From Sulfurospirillum sp. (lineage in GTDB: Bacteria > Campylobacterota > Campylobacteria > Campylobacterales > Sulfurospirillaceae), in assembly GCA_016735235.1 (NCBI GenBank), contig JAERRW010000027.1, positions 1-40,885 on the forward strand: 40,885 nt of DNA. Reading direction: 5' to 3'. The number at the start of each line of letters is the position of its first letter. Within the stretch, counting starts at the first letter, position 1. The position numbers and the translations under genes are program-made. This document shows positions 32,756-40,699 of this stretch, piece after piece. The notes beneath the pieces were generated by a model. It had not been told where the DNA came from, did not search any database, and saw nothing but the letters and a program-made list of their open reading frames with translations.

Positions 32756-35026
32756 CTAAAACCCTCTTCCCATAGTAAATTCAAAATTTGCGGTTCTATC
32801 ATATTCTTTTTCAAGCAGTGGCTTTGCAAATATTAGAGATATAGGTCCCACAGGAGATATCCACTCAAATACCGCACCTGTACCGGCTCTTATTTCATCG
32901 GAGAGACTATCCTTGCCAATCATACCATAATCCAAAAAGACAGCTACACGCATTTTGAATCTCTCTATAAGTGGGAAACTCGCTTCAATTGTATTTACAA
33001 GCATTGCATTACCAACATAATAAGATAATTGTCGCCCATCACTGCCTAAAATAGTATTTCCATTAGAATCTAAATAATTAGCAGTTGGACCAATAGAGCC
33101 TGAATGATAACCTCTTACAGTGCTTACTCCACCCATGGTTAAGTAATCATCAATAGGAATAAAGCCATTATCTAATAAATAATAAAATTGTGATTTATAT
33201 CTAAAAATAAGATCATAGTTTAAGCTATCTCTAAAACTATGATAGAAATTAAGCTTTGATACACTCTCAATAAATTCGGCATCTCCGCCAATACCTGCAT
33301 ACTCTATTGAGCTATTAAAACTTATACCCTTTCGTGCAAGTTGATAACTGTCTGTGTTGTTGTATCTAATAGATGGGGCTATGGAACTTTTAACTATGCT
33401 AGGATATAAATTGTATTTATCATCATCAAAATAATCATACTCTTTATCTTCTAAAAGATACCATAGCGATGCTCCCCAAAGTCTTCCAAATCGTCTTCCT
33501 ACATTGACACTAAAACCTGTAGTTGTAGCATCATATTCTGTAGTTATAGTATCAGTATTATAGTCATTTTGTCTTCTATAGACACTTCCACCAACACTAT
33601 ATATTGAATCAAAAATACGAGAATTTTGTAAAGATATTCTTCCATCTAACTCTATATCACTTCTCTCTACATCGGCACTTGCAGTCATGCCCGAACCAAA
33701 AATATTTGAATCAGATAAATTAAAATTAAAAATAACTCCATCACTTGAGCCATAACCAATGCCGCCACCTATATTTCCAGTTGATGATTCTGTTACTTCT
33801 ACGACTAAATCTATCTTATCCCTACTTACTCTTTCTTCTACTATATTTACTCTATCAAAATAACTACTTCTGTCAAGTGCCCCTTTGGTGTCTCTTAAAT
33901 CTGTTCTATTGTATAAATCACCGCTTGCTAAAAAAACATCACGCCTAATAACTCTATCAATAGTTCTGCTATTACCTGAAATACGAACATCATTTATATA
34001 GACTTTATCGCCTGGTATAATTCTAAGATATATATCGGCTATGGCATCTTTAGTTTTTTTATTTATGTCAGGGACAACTCTCACATAAGCATAACCTAAA
34101 TCTGCGACTGCTGTTTCTACTCTTTTTATATCACTTCTTAAAAGATTCACATCAAATACATCACCACTTTGAAGAACCATCTCTTTTTTAAGTCCATCGA
34201 GCTCAATAAGTCCTTTTGGCATTTTTATATCAACTAACCCTATTTTGTACTGCTTTCCTTCATCAACACTATAAGTTAAAGTTGCTTCATAGTTATCCAT
34301 GTATGTTTTCAAAAAAGGTTCACTAATTTCTGCATCCAAATAACCATGCTCCATGTAAGTATCTTTAATTCTTAAAGAGTCATGAGGCAGATCACTAAGT
34401 TTTAATTTTCCATCATTAAATCCCCACATCCAAGGCAAAATTTCTGCTCTTTTATTTGCTATCTTAGGTTCAAAATCACTATACTCTAAATTTTCTACTC
34501 CACACATTTCTATTGATTTAATAAAAACCTTCTCGCCTCGGTTAATAAGAAATGTAATTTTTATAGAATTTTCGCTTAGATTTTCTGTAACATGTTCGAC
34601 TACTGTATCAAAATACCCCTGTGCCTCATAAAATTTATTAACTCTAAGTTCACTAAGTGCCGCTTTTTGTGTATCATAAACTTCACCTTTTTTAATACCA
34701 AGAAAATTTAAAACTTTCTCTTTGTCATTTTTGCCAATTCCTTCAAGTTCTATTTTTGCAACAGTGGGTTTTTCTTTGAAGTAAAATACAATTTCACCTT
34801 TGCTAATCTCCTCCACCCAAATATCTTCAAAATAACCTTGTTTATAGAAAACCTTAACTGCTTCGTCAATAATCTCTATATCTACTAAATCGCCCTCTTT
34901 AATTCCAACCATCTCAGAAGCAACCTCTTCAGAAAGATGAATCATTCCATCAAACTTTAAACTCTTAACCACTGTAGCTTGCAAAAATGAAACTATTAAA
35001 ATCATAAGTATTAATAGTCTATTCAT
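32756..35026 (-). CDS. bamA: BamA (Omp85) outer-membrane protein assembly factor
   Basis: This 756-residue protein has a signal peptide (about 1-17), about five POTRA domains (to about residue 400), and a C-terminal 16-strand barrel with the VRGYHSGSIGP lid motif and a terminal aromatic (RGF-COOH). It inserts and folds outer-membrane proteins. Divergent tyrA neighbours it, the same arrangement as Cj0129c-Cj0130 (recalled). An AAGG-like ribosome site precedes the ATG. Confidence 0.96.
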   Translation of the reverse strand: MNRLLILMILIVSFLQATVVKSLKFDGMIHLSEEVASEMVGIKEGDLVDIEIIDEAVKVFYKQGYFEDIWVEEISKGEIVFYFKEKPTVAKIELEGIGKNDKEKVLNFLGIKKGEVYDTQKAALSELRVNKFYEAQGYFDTVVEHVTENLSENSIKITFLINRGEKVFIKSIEMCGVENLEYSDFEPKIANKRAEILPWMWGFNDGKLKLSDLPHDSLRIKDTYMEHGYLDAEISEPFLKTYMDNYEATLTYSVDEGKQYKIGLVDIKMPKGLIELDGLKKEMVLQSGDVFDVNLLRSDIKRVETAVADLGYAYVRVVPDINKKTKDAIADIYLRIIPGDKVYINDVRISGNSRTIDRVIRRDVFLASGDLYNRTDLRDTKGALDRSSYFDRVNIVEERVSRDKIDLVVEVTESSTGNIGGGIGYGSSDGVIFNFNLSDSNIFGSGMTASADVERSDIELDGRISLQNSRIFDSIYSVGGSVYRRQNDYNTDTITTEYDATTTGFSVNVGRRFGRLWGASLWYLLEDKEYDYFDDDKYNLYPSIVKSSIAPSIRYNNTDSYQLARKGISFNSSIEYAGIGGDAEFIESVSKLNFYHSFRDSLNYDLIFRYKSQFYYLLDNGFIPIDDYLTMGGVSTVRGYHSGSIGPTANYLDSNGNTILGSDGRQLSYYVGNAMLVNTIEASFPLIERFKMRVAVFLDYGMIGKDSLSDEIRAGTGAVFEWISPVGPISLIFAKPLLEKEYDRTANFEFTMGRGF

Positions 35027-35056
35027 TATGCGCCTTATATTTTAAATTAAAAAGAG

Positions 35057-35062
35057 TATAAT
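35057..35062 (+). promoter_or_regulatory. -10 element TATAAT for tyrA
   Basis: A perfect TATAAT lies 30 bases upstream of the tyrA ATG, with AAGG as the ribosome site between. It lies in the short divergent region with bamA. Confidence 0.5.
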
Positions 35063-35091
35063 ACCATCTAAAAAATTAATAAGGTATAAAA

Positions 35092-35919
35092 ATGAGAGTA
35101 GGCATAATAGGTTTAGGGCTTATTGGCGGTTCACTTGGTTTGGCTCTACAAGATACAAAATTAGTGTCAAAAGTTTTAGGCTATGATCATAACCTAAAAA
35201 ACTGTGAAGATGCTATCTCTCTTAATCTTATTGATGAAATTATCTCATTTAACGAGATAAAAAAATGTAATATTATATTTTTAGCTATCCCCGTTGAAGC
35301 TATCATAGAAACTCTTAACCTACTCAAAGAAGTGGACAAAAAAACAACAATAATAGACTTAGGTAGCACAAAAAGTAAAATCATAAAAAGTATTCCACCT
35401 TCCATAAGATCCAATTTTGTTGCGGCTCACCCCATGGCAGGCATAGAGAAGTTTGGTCCACAAGCAGCTTTTAAATCACTCTATAAAGATAAAGTAGTAG
35501 TCTTTTGCGATACAAAAAATACAACAAATTTTCACAAAAATATAGCAATACAACTCTTTTCGCATATAGGTATGAAGATAGTTTTTATGGGAGAAGAGGA
35601 GCATGATAAGCATGCTTGTTTTATCTCTCACTTGCCACATGTCATAAGTTATGCTTTAGCAAATAGTGTTATAGGACAAGAGGACCCAAAAAGCATACTT
35701 CTTTTAGCAGCTGGTGGATTTGATAGCATGAGTCGTTTAGCAAAAAGTTCTCCAGCTATGTGGTCAGATATTTTTAAACAAAACAGTAAAAACTTACTAA
35801 CTTCGCTAGAACTTTTTGAAAAAGAACTATCAACATGTAAAACGATGATTGAAAAAGAAGAGTGGAGTAAATTGAAAAAATGGATGGGTGATGCTACCAC
35901 AATTCACAAAATATTGTGA
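35092..35919 (+). CDS. tyrA: Prephenate dehydrogenase (TyrA)
   Basis: This 275-residue NAD(P)-dependent enzyme converts prephenate to 4-hydroxyphenylpyruvate in tyrosine synthesis. The Rossmann motif is GIIGLGLIGGSLGLAL near residues 4-19, the catalytic region AAHPMAGIEKFGP lies near residue 115, and SHLPHVISYAL follows. No chorismate mutase domain is fused. It follows a divergent bamA and is followed by a CoA-binding protein gene 27 bp later. Confidence 0.94.
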   Translation: MRVGIIGLGLIGGSLGLALQDTKLVSKVLGYDHNLKNCEDAISLNLIDEIISFNEIKKCNIIFLAIPVEAIIETLNLLKEVDKKTTIIDLGSTKSKIIKSIPPSIRSNFVAAHPMAGIEKFGPQAAFKSLYKDKVVVFCDTKNTTNFHKNIAIQLFSHIGMKIVFMGEEEHDKHACFISHLPHVISYALANSVIGQEDPKSILLLAAGGFDSMSRLAKSSPAMWSDIFKQNSKNLLTSLELFEKELSTCKTMIEKEEWSKLKKWMGDATTIHKIL

Positions 35920-35946
35920 ATTTTATTAATTTTTACAAGGATAAAT

Positions 35947-36393
35947 ATGAAATGTTCGATGCCTACAGTCAATACAAATGATGACAAAATATTGAAAAAA
36001 ATTTTTAAAGAGTGTAAAAATATTGCTATTATTGGATTATCGCCAGATGAGAATAAACCCAGTAATATAGTTGCAAAATATCTTCAAAATGCAGGGTATA
36101 AAATAATTCCAGTCTACCCAAGAGAAGATTTTATATTGGGTGAAAAAGTATACAGTAACCTTGAAGATATCAAAGAGAGTGTCGACATGGTTGACATGTT
36201 TAGAAGATCTTCTTTTGCCAACGAGTTAGTAGAAGTTGCACGCAAGCGCGGTGATGTAAAACAATTTTGGATGCAACTTGGATTAGTAAACGATGAAGCA
36301 TTTAAAAAAGCAACTCAATATGGTATGATAGCGGTACAAAATAAATGTACTAAAATAGAACATGCAAGATTAATTAAATCTATATATAATTAG
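35947..36393 (+). CDS. CoA-binding domain protein (YccU type)
   Basis: This 148-residue Rossmann-fold protein has IAIIGLSPDENKPS near residue 24, followed by KIIPVYPR and the conserved VDMVDMFRRSSFA and KQFWMQLGL segments of the CoA_binding_2 family. The family resembles the CoA-binding half of succinyl-CoA synthetase but lacks the ligase partner; its role is unknown. AAGGA precedes the ATG. Confidence 0.93.
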   Translation: MKCSMPTVNTNDDKILKKIFKECKNIAIIGLSPDENKPSNIVAKYLQNAGYKIIPVYPREDFILGEKVYSNLEDIKESVDMVDMFRRSSFANELVEVARKRGDVKQFWMQLGLVNDEAFKKATQYGMIAVQNKCTKIEHARLIKSIYN

Positions 36394-36625
36394 GATATTT
36401 TTATTCCTATAATGCTAAAGTGATAAAATAAAAATAGATATAGAAATAATGAAGGAATGCAGAACATTAAATGAGTTTGCAAATCAATATGAACTACTTT
36501 CCAAAAAACATTCAAAACTGGTTTTATATGCGAAAGCTGAAGACATAATGTTTATGCAATTATCATAATCTAACTATTTGAAAAGCATCAACATGTTATA
36601 ATATAATATAATATAAGAGGAAGAT
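36394..36625. other. 232-bp gap before the orphan coiled-coil gene, with a 39-codon open frame
   Basis: A short rightward frame (36449-36568, ATG to TAA, 39 codons, beginning MKECRTLNEF) is the only open frame of note. It has no ribosome site and I do not recognise it, so it may be a gene remnant. The 3' part carries a -35-like TTGAAA (36578-36583) and the TATAA repeat listed separately. No RNA gene is supported. Confidence 0.35.
36597..36616 (+). repeat. (TATAA)4 pentanucleotide repeat in the promoter of the coiled-coil gene
   Basis: Four TATAA units create three overlapping TATAAT hexamers at 36597, 36602 and 36607. With TTGAAA at 36578-36583, the second TATAAT has an 18-bp spacer. The ribosome site GAGGAAG begins right after the repeat and the ATG is at 36626. 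Copy number changes would alter the distance between -10 and the start codon. Confidence 0.6.
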
Positions 36626-38035
36626 ATGGAAAAAGACGATATATATTTTGATGTTTTAGATTACATGTGTGAAAATTTTGATTACTCTTTATACGCTGCA
36701 GATTTTGATACGAAATTAATCTCTGATCTTAAAAATTCACTTACTGCCAAATCAGAGATATCTGAAGAGACTTTTATGGTTGGCATTAAAGTAGGACTTC
36801 AAGATTTTTTTTCTGCAATTTTTCAAAAAGTTTCTGTTTATGAAGAAGATGGAAATATTAAAATTGTAAAATATTTTGATAAAGGAGCTAAAAATGAAAA
36901 GCAAGACAAACAGATACACATTCTTCGGCAAAATTTAGTTATGCACAAAGAGAATATAGAGTCTACTTTATCAAAAGGTACTTTATATATATTTGATAAA
37001 TCTTCAAGAGGTGAATATGAAACTACACTGATAGCTTTTAATGTTTTTTTTTTAAAAGATGCTATAAGAGAGCAAATGAGTCGAATTTATAATTTAAAAT
37101 CGAGAGATATTATAGTTTTTTTAAATGAAAAAATTTTTTTAAAAAAGTTTAATCATAAAACAGGTTTACATGTCGATCATCAAGGTCAGGCTACTATTCT
37201 TAATGATCAAAGATTCGTAGAATCTTTATGGAAAGATATTACAAAAAAACTTAATGATTCCTTTAGAAATAATTTCCAATTTTTAAACTACAGTAGATAT
37301 GAGTTTTATAAAAAATATCCCTTAAAACTTTTTTCTATAATAAAGTTAGTAGTAAAAAAATCATTTGGTAATATTGTTAAAAAAGATATTTTGAATTATT
37401 CCAACATAGCTTTTAAAATGTACCTACCAAATCTACTAGAAGAGATAGCAGATTATGTTTTAAATGAAATTTCAAAAGGTGAACTAGAGGCAACACATTT
37501 CTTTAAGATGTATTCAGAATCTATGCATACAATAAATGAAAAAAATAATGTATATTATTGTGAAAATATATTGTTATTTTTAAAAAAAAGAGAGTATTTG
37601 AATTTAAAAATAAATCATAAAAATAAAGAGATTAAAAATATAGTAGAAAAAATAAAAATTAATTTAGATAATATTGAAAAAAGTGAAAATGAGATGGAGC
37701 ACATTAAAAAAAGAAAATCAGAATTGATTTTATCTATAAAAAAAATTGAGGATGAACTCTATATAAAAAAATCTCAAATGAGACAAAATAGTTTTAATCT
37801 AAATAGACTAGAGTCTTCAAAAAGGGAACTTAATGAAGCTTCTAAGCAAATAGAAACTAGATTTCGCACTAGAACAAAAATTCTTACAAATTCTTACAAA
37901 GAGCTAGCAAGATGGAAAACCAAGAAGAGTGAAAAAAATATTCTAAAAGAAGACTTATCCAAAGAGTTTATAGTTGTTAAGAATGAATATGCACAAATAT
38001 GTAAAATTTTAGCTATAGCGCTTAGTAAAGAATGA
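36626..38035 (+). CDS. Orphan protein with a C-terminal coiled coil, function unknown
   Basis: This 469-residue protein is soluble, rich in Lys, Asn and Ile, and not recognisable. Residues about 1-320 look globular and mixed alpha/beta (a GLHVDHQGQATILNDQ segment near 185 is notable). Residues about 325-440 form a coiled coil with heptads and runs of Lys/Glu (KNKEIKNIVEKIK, HIKKRKSELILSIKKIEDEL). It has a good ribosome site and a repeat-built promoter. A T10 run lies inside the gene at 37044-37053. It sits between a CoA-binding protein gene and mqnE without an obvious functional link; codon use looks like the neighbours. Confidence 0.75.
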   Translation: MEKDDIYFDVLDYMCENFDYSLYAADFDTKLISDLKNSLTAKSEISEETFMVGIKVGLQDFFSAIFQKVSVYEEDGNIKIVKYFDKGAKNEKQDKQIHILRQNLVMHKENIESTLSKGTLYIFDKSSRGEYETTLIAFNVFFLKDAIREQMSRIYNLKSRDIIVFLNEKIFLKKFNHKTGLHVDHQGQATILNDQRFVESLWKDITKKLNDSFRNNFQFLNYSRYEFYKKYPLKLFSIIKLVVKKSFGNIVKKDILNYSNIAFKMYLPNLLEEIADYVLNEISKGELEATHFFKMYSESMHTINEKNNVYYCENILLFLKKREYLNLKINHKNKEIKNIVEKIKINLDNIEKSENEMEHIKKRKSELILSIKKIEDELYIKKSQMRQNSFNLNRLESSKRELNEASKQIETRFRTRTKILTNSYKELARWKTKKSEKNILKEDLSKEFIVVKNEYAQICKILAIALSKE

Positions 38036-38070
38036 AAAAATACTCTTGAATTAAATATAGGAAGTTTCAG

Positions 38071-39135
38071 ATGAACCTTATAAAAAAACTAGAATCACAA
38101 AAGAGACTAAATTATGAAGATGGTTTAGCACTTTACGAGTTAGATCTTTTTACATTAGCACAGTTTGCTCATAAAAAAAGAGGGTCTCTTTATGGTAAAA
38201 AAGTATTTTTTAATGTAAATAGACATATTAATCCCACAAATGTTTGTAAAGATGTTTGTAAATTTTGTGCCTTTAGTGCAAATAGAAAAAATAAAAATCA
38301 ATACACTATGACTCATGAAAAAATTTTAAGTGAAGTTAAAAAATCATATAAAAATGGAATCAAAGAGATTCATATAGTATCGGCGCATAATCCAAAAACA
38401 GGATTAAAATGGTATTTAGAGATATTTTCAAAGATAAAAAAAGAGTTTCCATCTCTACATATAAAAGCTTTAACCGCCGCAGAAATTCATTTTTTGTCTA
38501 AAGAGTATAACTTAACTCATACTCAAATTATAGATAAGATGATAACTCATGGTGTTGATTCCATGCCTGGAGGTGGAGCAGAAATATTTGATGAAAAGGT
38601 AAGAAGCTATATTTGTAAAGGCAAAGTAACTTCACAAGAGTGGCTCGACATTCATGAACTTTGGCACTCTAAAGGCAAAATGTCAAATGCTACTATGCTT
38701 TTTGGTCATGTAGAAAAAAGAGAAAACAGAATAGATCACATGTTAAGATTAAGAGATTTGCAAGATAGAACAAGTGGTTTTAATGCATTTATTCCATTGG
38801 TCTATCAAAGAGAAAATAATTTTTTAAAAGTGGAAAATTTTTTAAGTTCCGTTGAGATATTAAAAACTTATGCAATTAGCAGGTTAATGCTAGATAATAT
38901 ACCTCATATAAAAGCTTATTGGGCAACATCTACGATCAGTTTAGCACTTGTAGCTTTAGAGTTTGGAGCAGATGATTTAGATGGAACAATTGAGCGTGAG
39001 GCGATTCAATCAGCCGCTGGAGCATCTAGTGCATATGGTATGAACATAAAAAACTTTCTAGACTTAATAACTACAAGCAACTTTATACCCGTAGAGCGGG
39101 ACAGTCTATATAATGAGTTAAAAAGATACATTTAA
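38071..39135 (+). CDS. mqnE: Aminofutalosine synthase (radical SAM)
   Basis: This 354-residue radical SAM enzyme has the cluster motif CKDVCKFCAF (C-x3-C-x2-C) near residue 55. The blocks HIVSAHNPKTGLKWYLEIF, DSMPGGGAEIFDEKVR, and TMLFGHVEKRENRIDHM match MqnE, which joins the enolpyruvyl-chorismate product of MqnA to a purine radical to make aminofutalosine for menaquinone. The pathway is the one used by Campylobacterota. The AGGAAG site precedes the ATG. MqnC is a homologue and the alternative, but the GGGAEI and GHVEKRENR blocks favour MqnE. Confidence 0.92.
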   Translation: MNLIKKLESQKRLNYEDGLALYELDLFTLAQFAHKKRGSLYGKKVFFNVNRHINPTNVCKDVCKFCAFSANRKNKNQYTMTHEKILSEVKKSYKNGIKEIHIVSAHNPKTGLKWYLEIFSKIKKEFPSLHIKALTAAEIHFLSKEYNLTHTQIIDKMITHGVDSMPGGGAEIFDEKVRSYICKGKVTSQEWLDIHELWHSKGKMSNATMLFGHVEKRENRIDHMLRLRDLQDRTSGFNAFIPLVYQRENNFLKVENFLSSVEILKTYAISRLMLDNIPHIKAYWATSTISLALVALEFGADDLDGTIEREAIQSAAGASSAYGMNIKNFLDLITTSNFIPVERDSLYNELKRYI

Positions 39136-39185
39136 GTTTTTGACATGTATCTATTTTAAAGAGTTTTATACAAATAGGAAAACAG

Positions 39186-39638
39186 ATGATATTTTACAGT
39201 TATGATGAGTTTAAAAGTGATGTTAACATGTTGGCTAAAGAGTTAAAAAGCTTCAAGCCAGATGTAATTTTAGCAGTGGCGCGTGGAGGAGTAACATTGG
39301 GTCATTTTCTTGCAGAAGCATTAGAGATGAGAGATTTATATTTTATTAACTCTATACATTATGAAGAGACTAGAAAGCTTGACATTATCAATATTTTCAA
39401 TATACCCGACTTAAGTAAGGCAAAAAAAGTTGTTGTAGTAGATGATATAATTGATAGTGGCGAAACTATGATTGAGATAAAAAAAGTACTACTAAAAAAA
39501 TATCCAAATTTAGATTTAAAAGTGGCATCTATATATTATAAAGAAAATGCACTTCTAAGACCAGATTTTTCTGCTCGTGAAGCAACAGAGTGGATAGATT
39601 TTTTTTGGGACTTTGAAATAGACAATTTAAGTAGGTAG
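39186..39638 (+). CDS. Purine-type phosphoribosyltransferase
   Basis: This 150-residue type I PRTase has the PRPP loop VVVVDDIIDSGETM near residues 78-92 and the ILAVARGGVTLGHFLAE pyrophosphate loop near residue 30. It most resembles the Gpt-like xanthine/hypoxanthine salvage group; base specificity cannot be told. AGGAAA precedes the ATG. It follows mqnE by 50 bp, possibly co-transcribed, which is of interest because menaquinone synthesis by this route releases adenine. Confidence 0.85.
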   Translation: MIFYSYDEFKSDVNMLAKELKSFKPDVILAVARGGVTLGHFLAEALEMRDLYFINSIHYEETRKLDIINIFNIPDLSKAKKVVVVDDIIDSGETMIEIKKVLLKKYPNLDLKVASIYYKENALLRPDFSAREATEWIDFFWDFEIDNLSR

Positions 39639-39787
39639 CATAAAGTGAAAAACAATGGTTGTTACACTTTTGTAATTTAGTCTTTAAAGTTTATCAATTT
39701 AAAGCATTAAAGGTCGGTATAATCCTGTTTCTGTAATATGATTTTTCCTTGAGATAATATACTCCATACATATGCTAGTTTTAAGTT
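39639..39787. other. 149-bp gap with an orphan -10 element
   Basis: A perfect TATAAT lies at 39718-39723 rightward, but no rightward coding frame follows. About 80 bases later the palindrome and T-run at 39801-39820 could end a short transcript of roughly 90 nt. No tRNA fold or known small RNA is recognisable. Confidence 0.35.
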
Positions 39788-40672
39788 TTATTCCCTAATT
39801 GGGGTCTGACCCCCTTTTTTAAAGTTAATTTTAATATCTTTTTTTGTGTTATTTCTAATAATAGTCCAAATACAATCTTTTGAGGTATCAAAGTTTTGTA
39901 ATATTTTATTAAATTCCTGATAATTTTTAATATTAGTACCATTCATTTTTATGACAATATCACCTTCTAGTATATCTGAATTATAAATTGGTGTATTTTC
40001 ATATATCAAATTTATTATAACACCACGACTACCAAGTTCTATTCTTTTTTCACGAGAAATATCACTACATCCTACACCAAATTTTAATTTTTTTATATTT
40101 TTTATAAAGTACATAGCACTTTGGTTATACATTCTAGTGTTTGTTGTATATGGAACTGCTTTAGTTCCATAAGTTGTAGAGCTACCATAATAGTTTGTGT
40201 TGGCATTTCCATAGCCATTGTAGCCGTTATTACTATTATATGTGGCATTCGTATTACTTCTGCCTGAGCTATATGTTGTTTTATTATCTGGCAGTAACAA
40301 TGTTGATGTTCTAGTTTCTGTATTTGTATACGAAGAATTTATTAAAACTAAAGTTGCTCCAATTCGTTTCGCTTGATTAATAGCATTTTTAGTATTTTCA
40401 TATACTCCATTAAAGGATGAAGCCCCTATTGGTACATATCCTCTTGCTCTTAACTTTTTACTATCAATATCAAAGTTGTTAGTTGAATACACCTGAGGCT
40501 CTTCACCTTTTTCTAAAAATTTATAGTTTGAATTTAATTTTACTTGTTGTAATTGTTCATTCGTTCCATATTGCTTATAGAAAGTTTTGTACCCACTTGT
40601 TGCACAACCTGTGAATATGATTGATATTATAATATAAATACTGCCAAATACTATACTCTTCATTGATTTCAT
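39788..40672 (-). CDS. PDZ-domain lipoprotein, function unknown
   Basis: This 294-residue protein has a hydrophobic signal and lipobox FTGC (Cys23), followed by an ATSGYKTFYKQYG segment. Residues about 60-120 form a folded region (RARGYVPIGASSFNG; AINQAKRIGATLVLI). A Tyr/Asn/Gly/Thr-rich, repetitive linker (about 125-185) leads to a PDZ domain (about 205-285; ENTPIYNSDILEGDIVIKMNG). The last codons (KGGQTP) are encoded by a GGGGTCAGACCCC-type palindrome just before the stop, so the C-terminus was probably altered by a mobile repeat. The start follows AAGGATAA. An IS30 gene lies directly upstream. Confidence 0.75.
   Translation of the reverse strand: MKSMKSIVFGSIYIIISIIFTGCATSGYKTFYKQYGTNEQLQQVKLNSNYKFLEKGEEPQVYSTNNFDIDSKKLRARGYVPIGASSFNGVYENTKNAINQAKRIGATLVLINSSYTNTETRTSTLLLPDNKTTYSSGRSNTNATYNSNNGYNGYGNANTNYYGSSTTYGTKAVPYTTNTRMYNQSAMYFIKNIKKLKFGVGCSDISREKRIELGSRGVIINLIYENTPIYNSDILEGDIVIKMNGTNIKNYQEFNKILQNFDTSKDCIWTIIRNNTKKDIKINFKKGGQTPIRE
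39801..39820 (+). repeat. GGGGTC-T-GACCCC palindrome followed by T-run at the 3' end of the PDZ lipoprotein gene
   Basis: The arms GGGGTC (39801-39806) and GACCCC (39808-39813) are perfect, followed by CTTTTTT. This GC-rich palindrome stands out in AT-rich DNA. Sequences of this type recur at gene ends in many bacteria and are associated, as I recall, with REP-like or transposase-linked repeats. It could also serve as a rightward terminator. Confidence 0.6.
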
Positions 40673-40699
40673 GTTTATCCTTTTGGTGACAGATTCGCA

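Noticed and set aside
36449-36568. 39-codon frame as a real small gene
   Set aside because: There is no ribosome site and nothing recognisable. Kept only as a remark in the gap entry.
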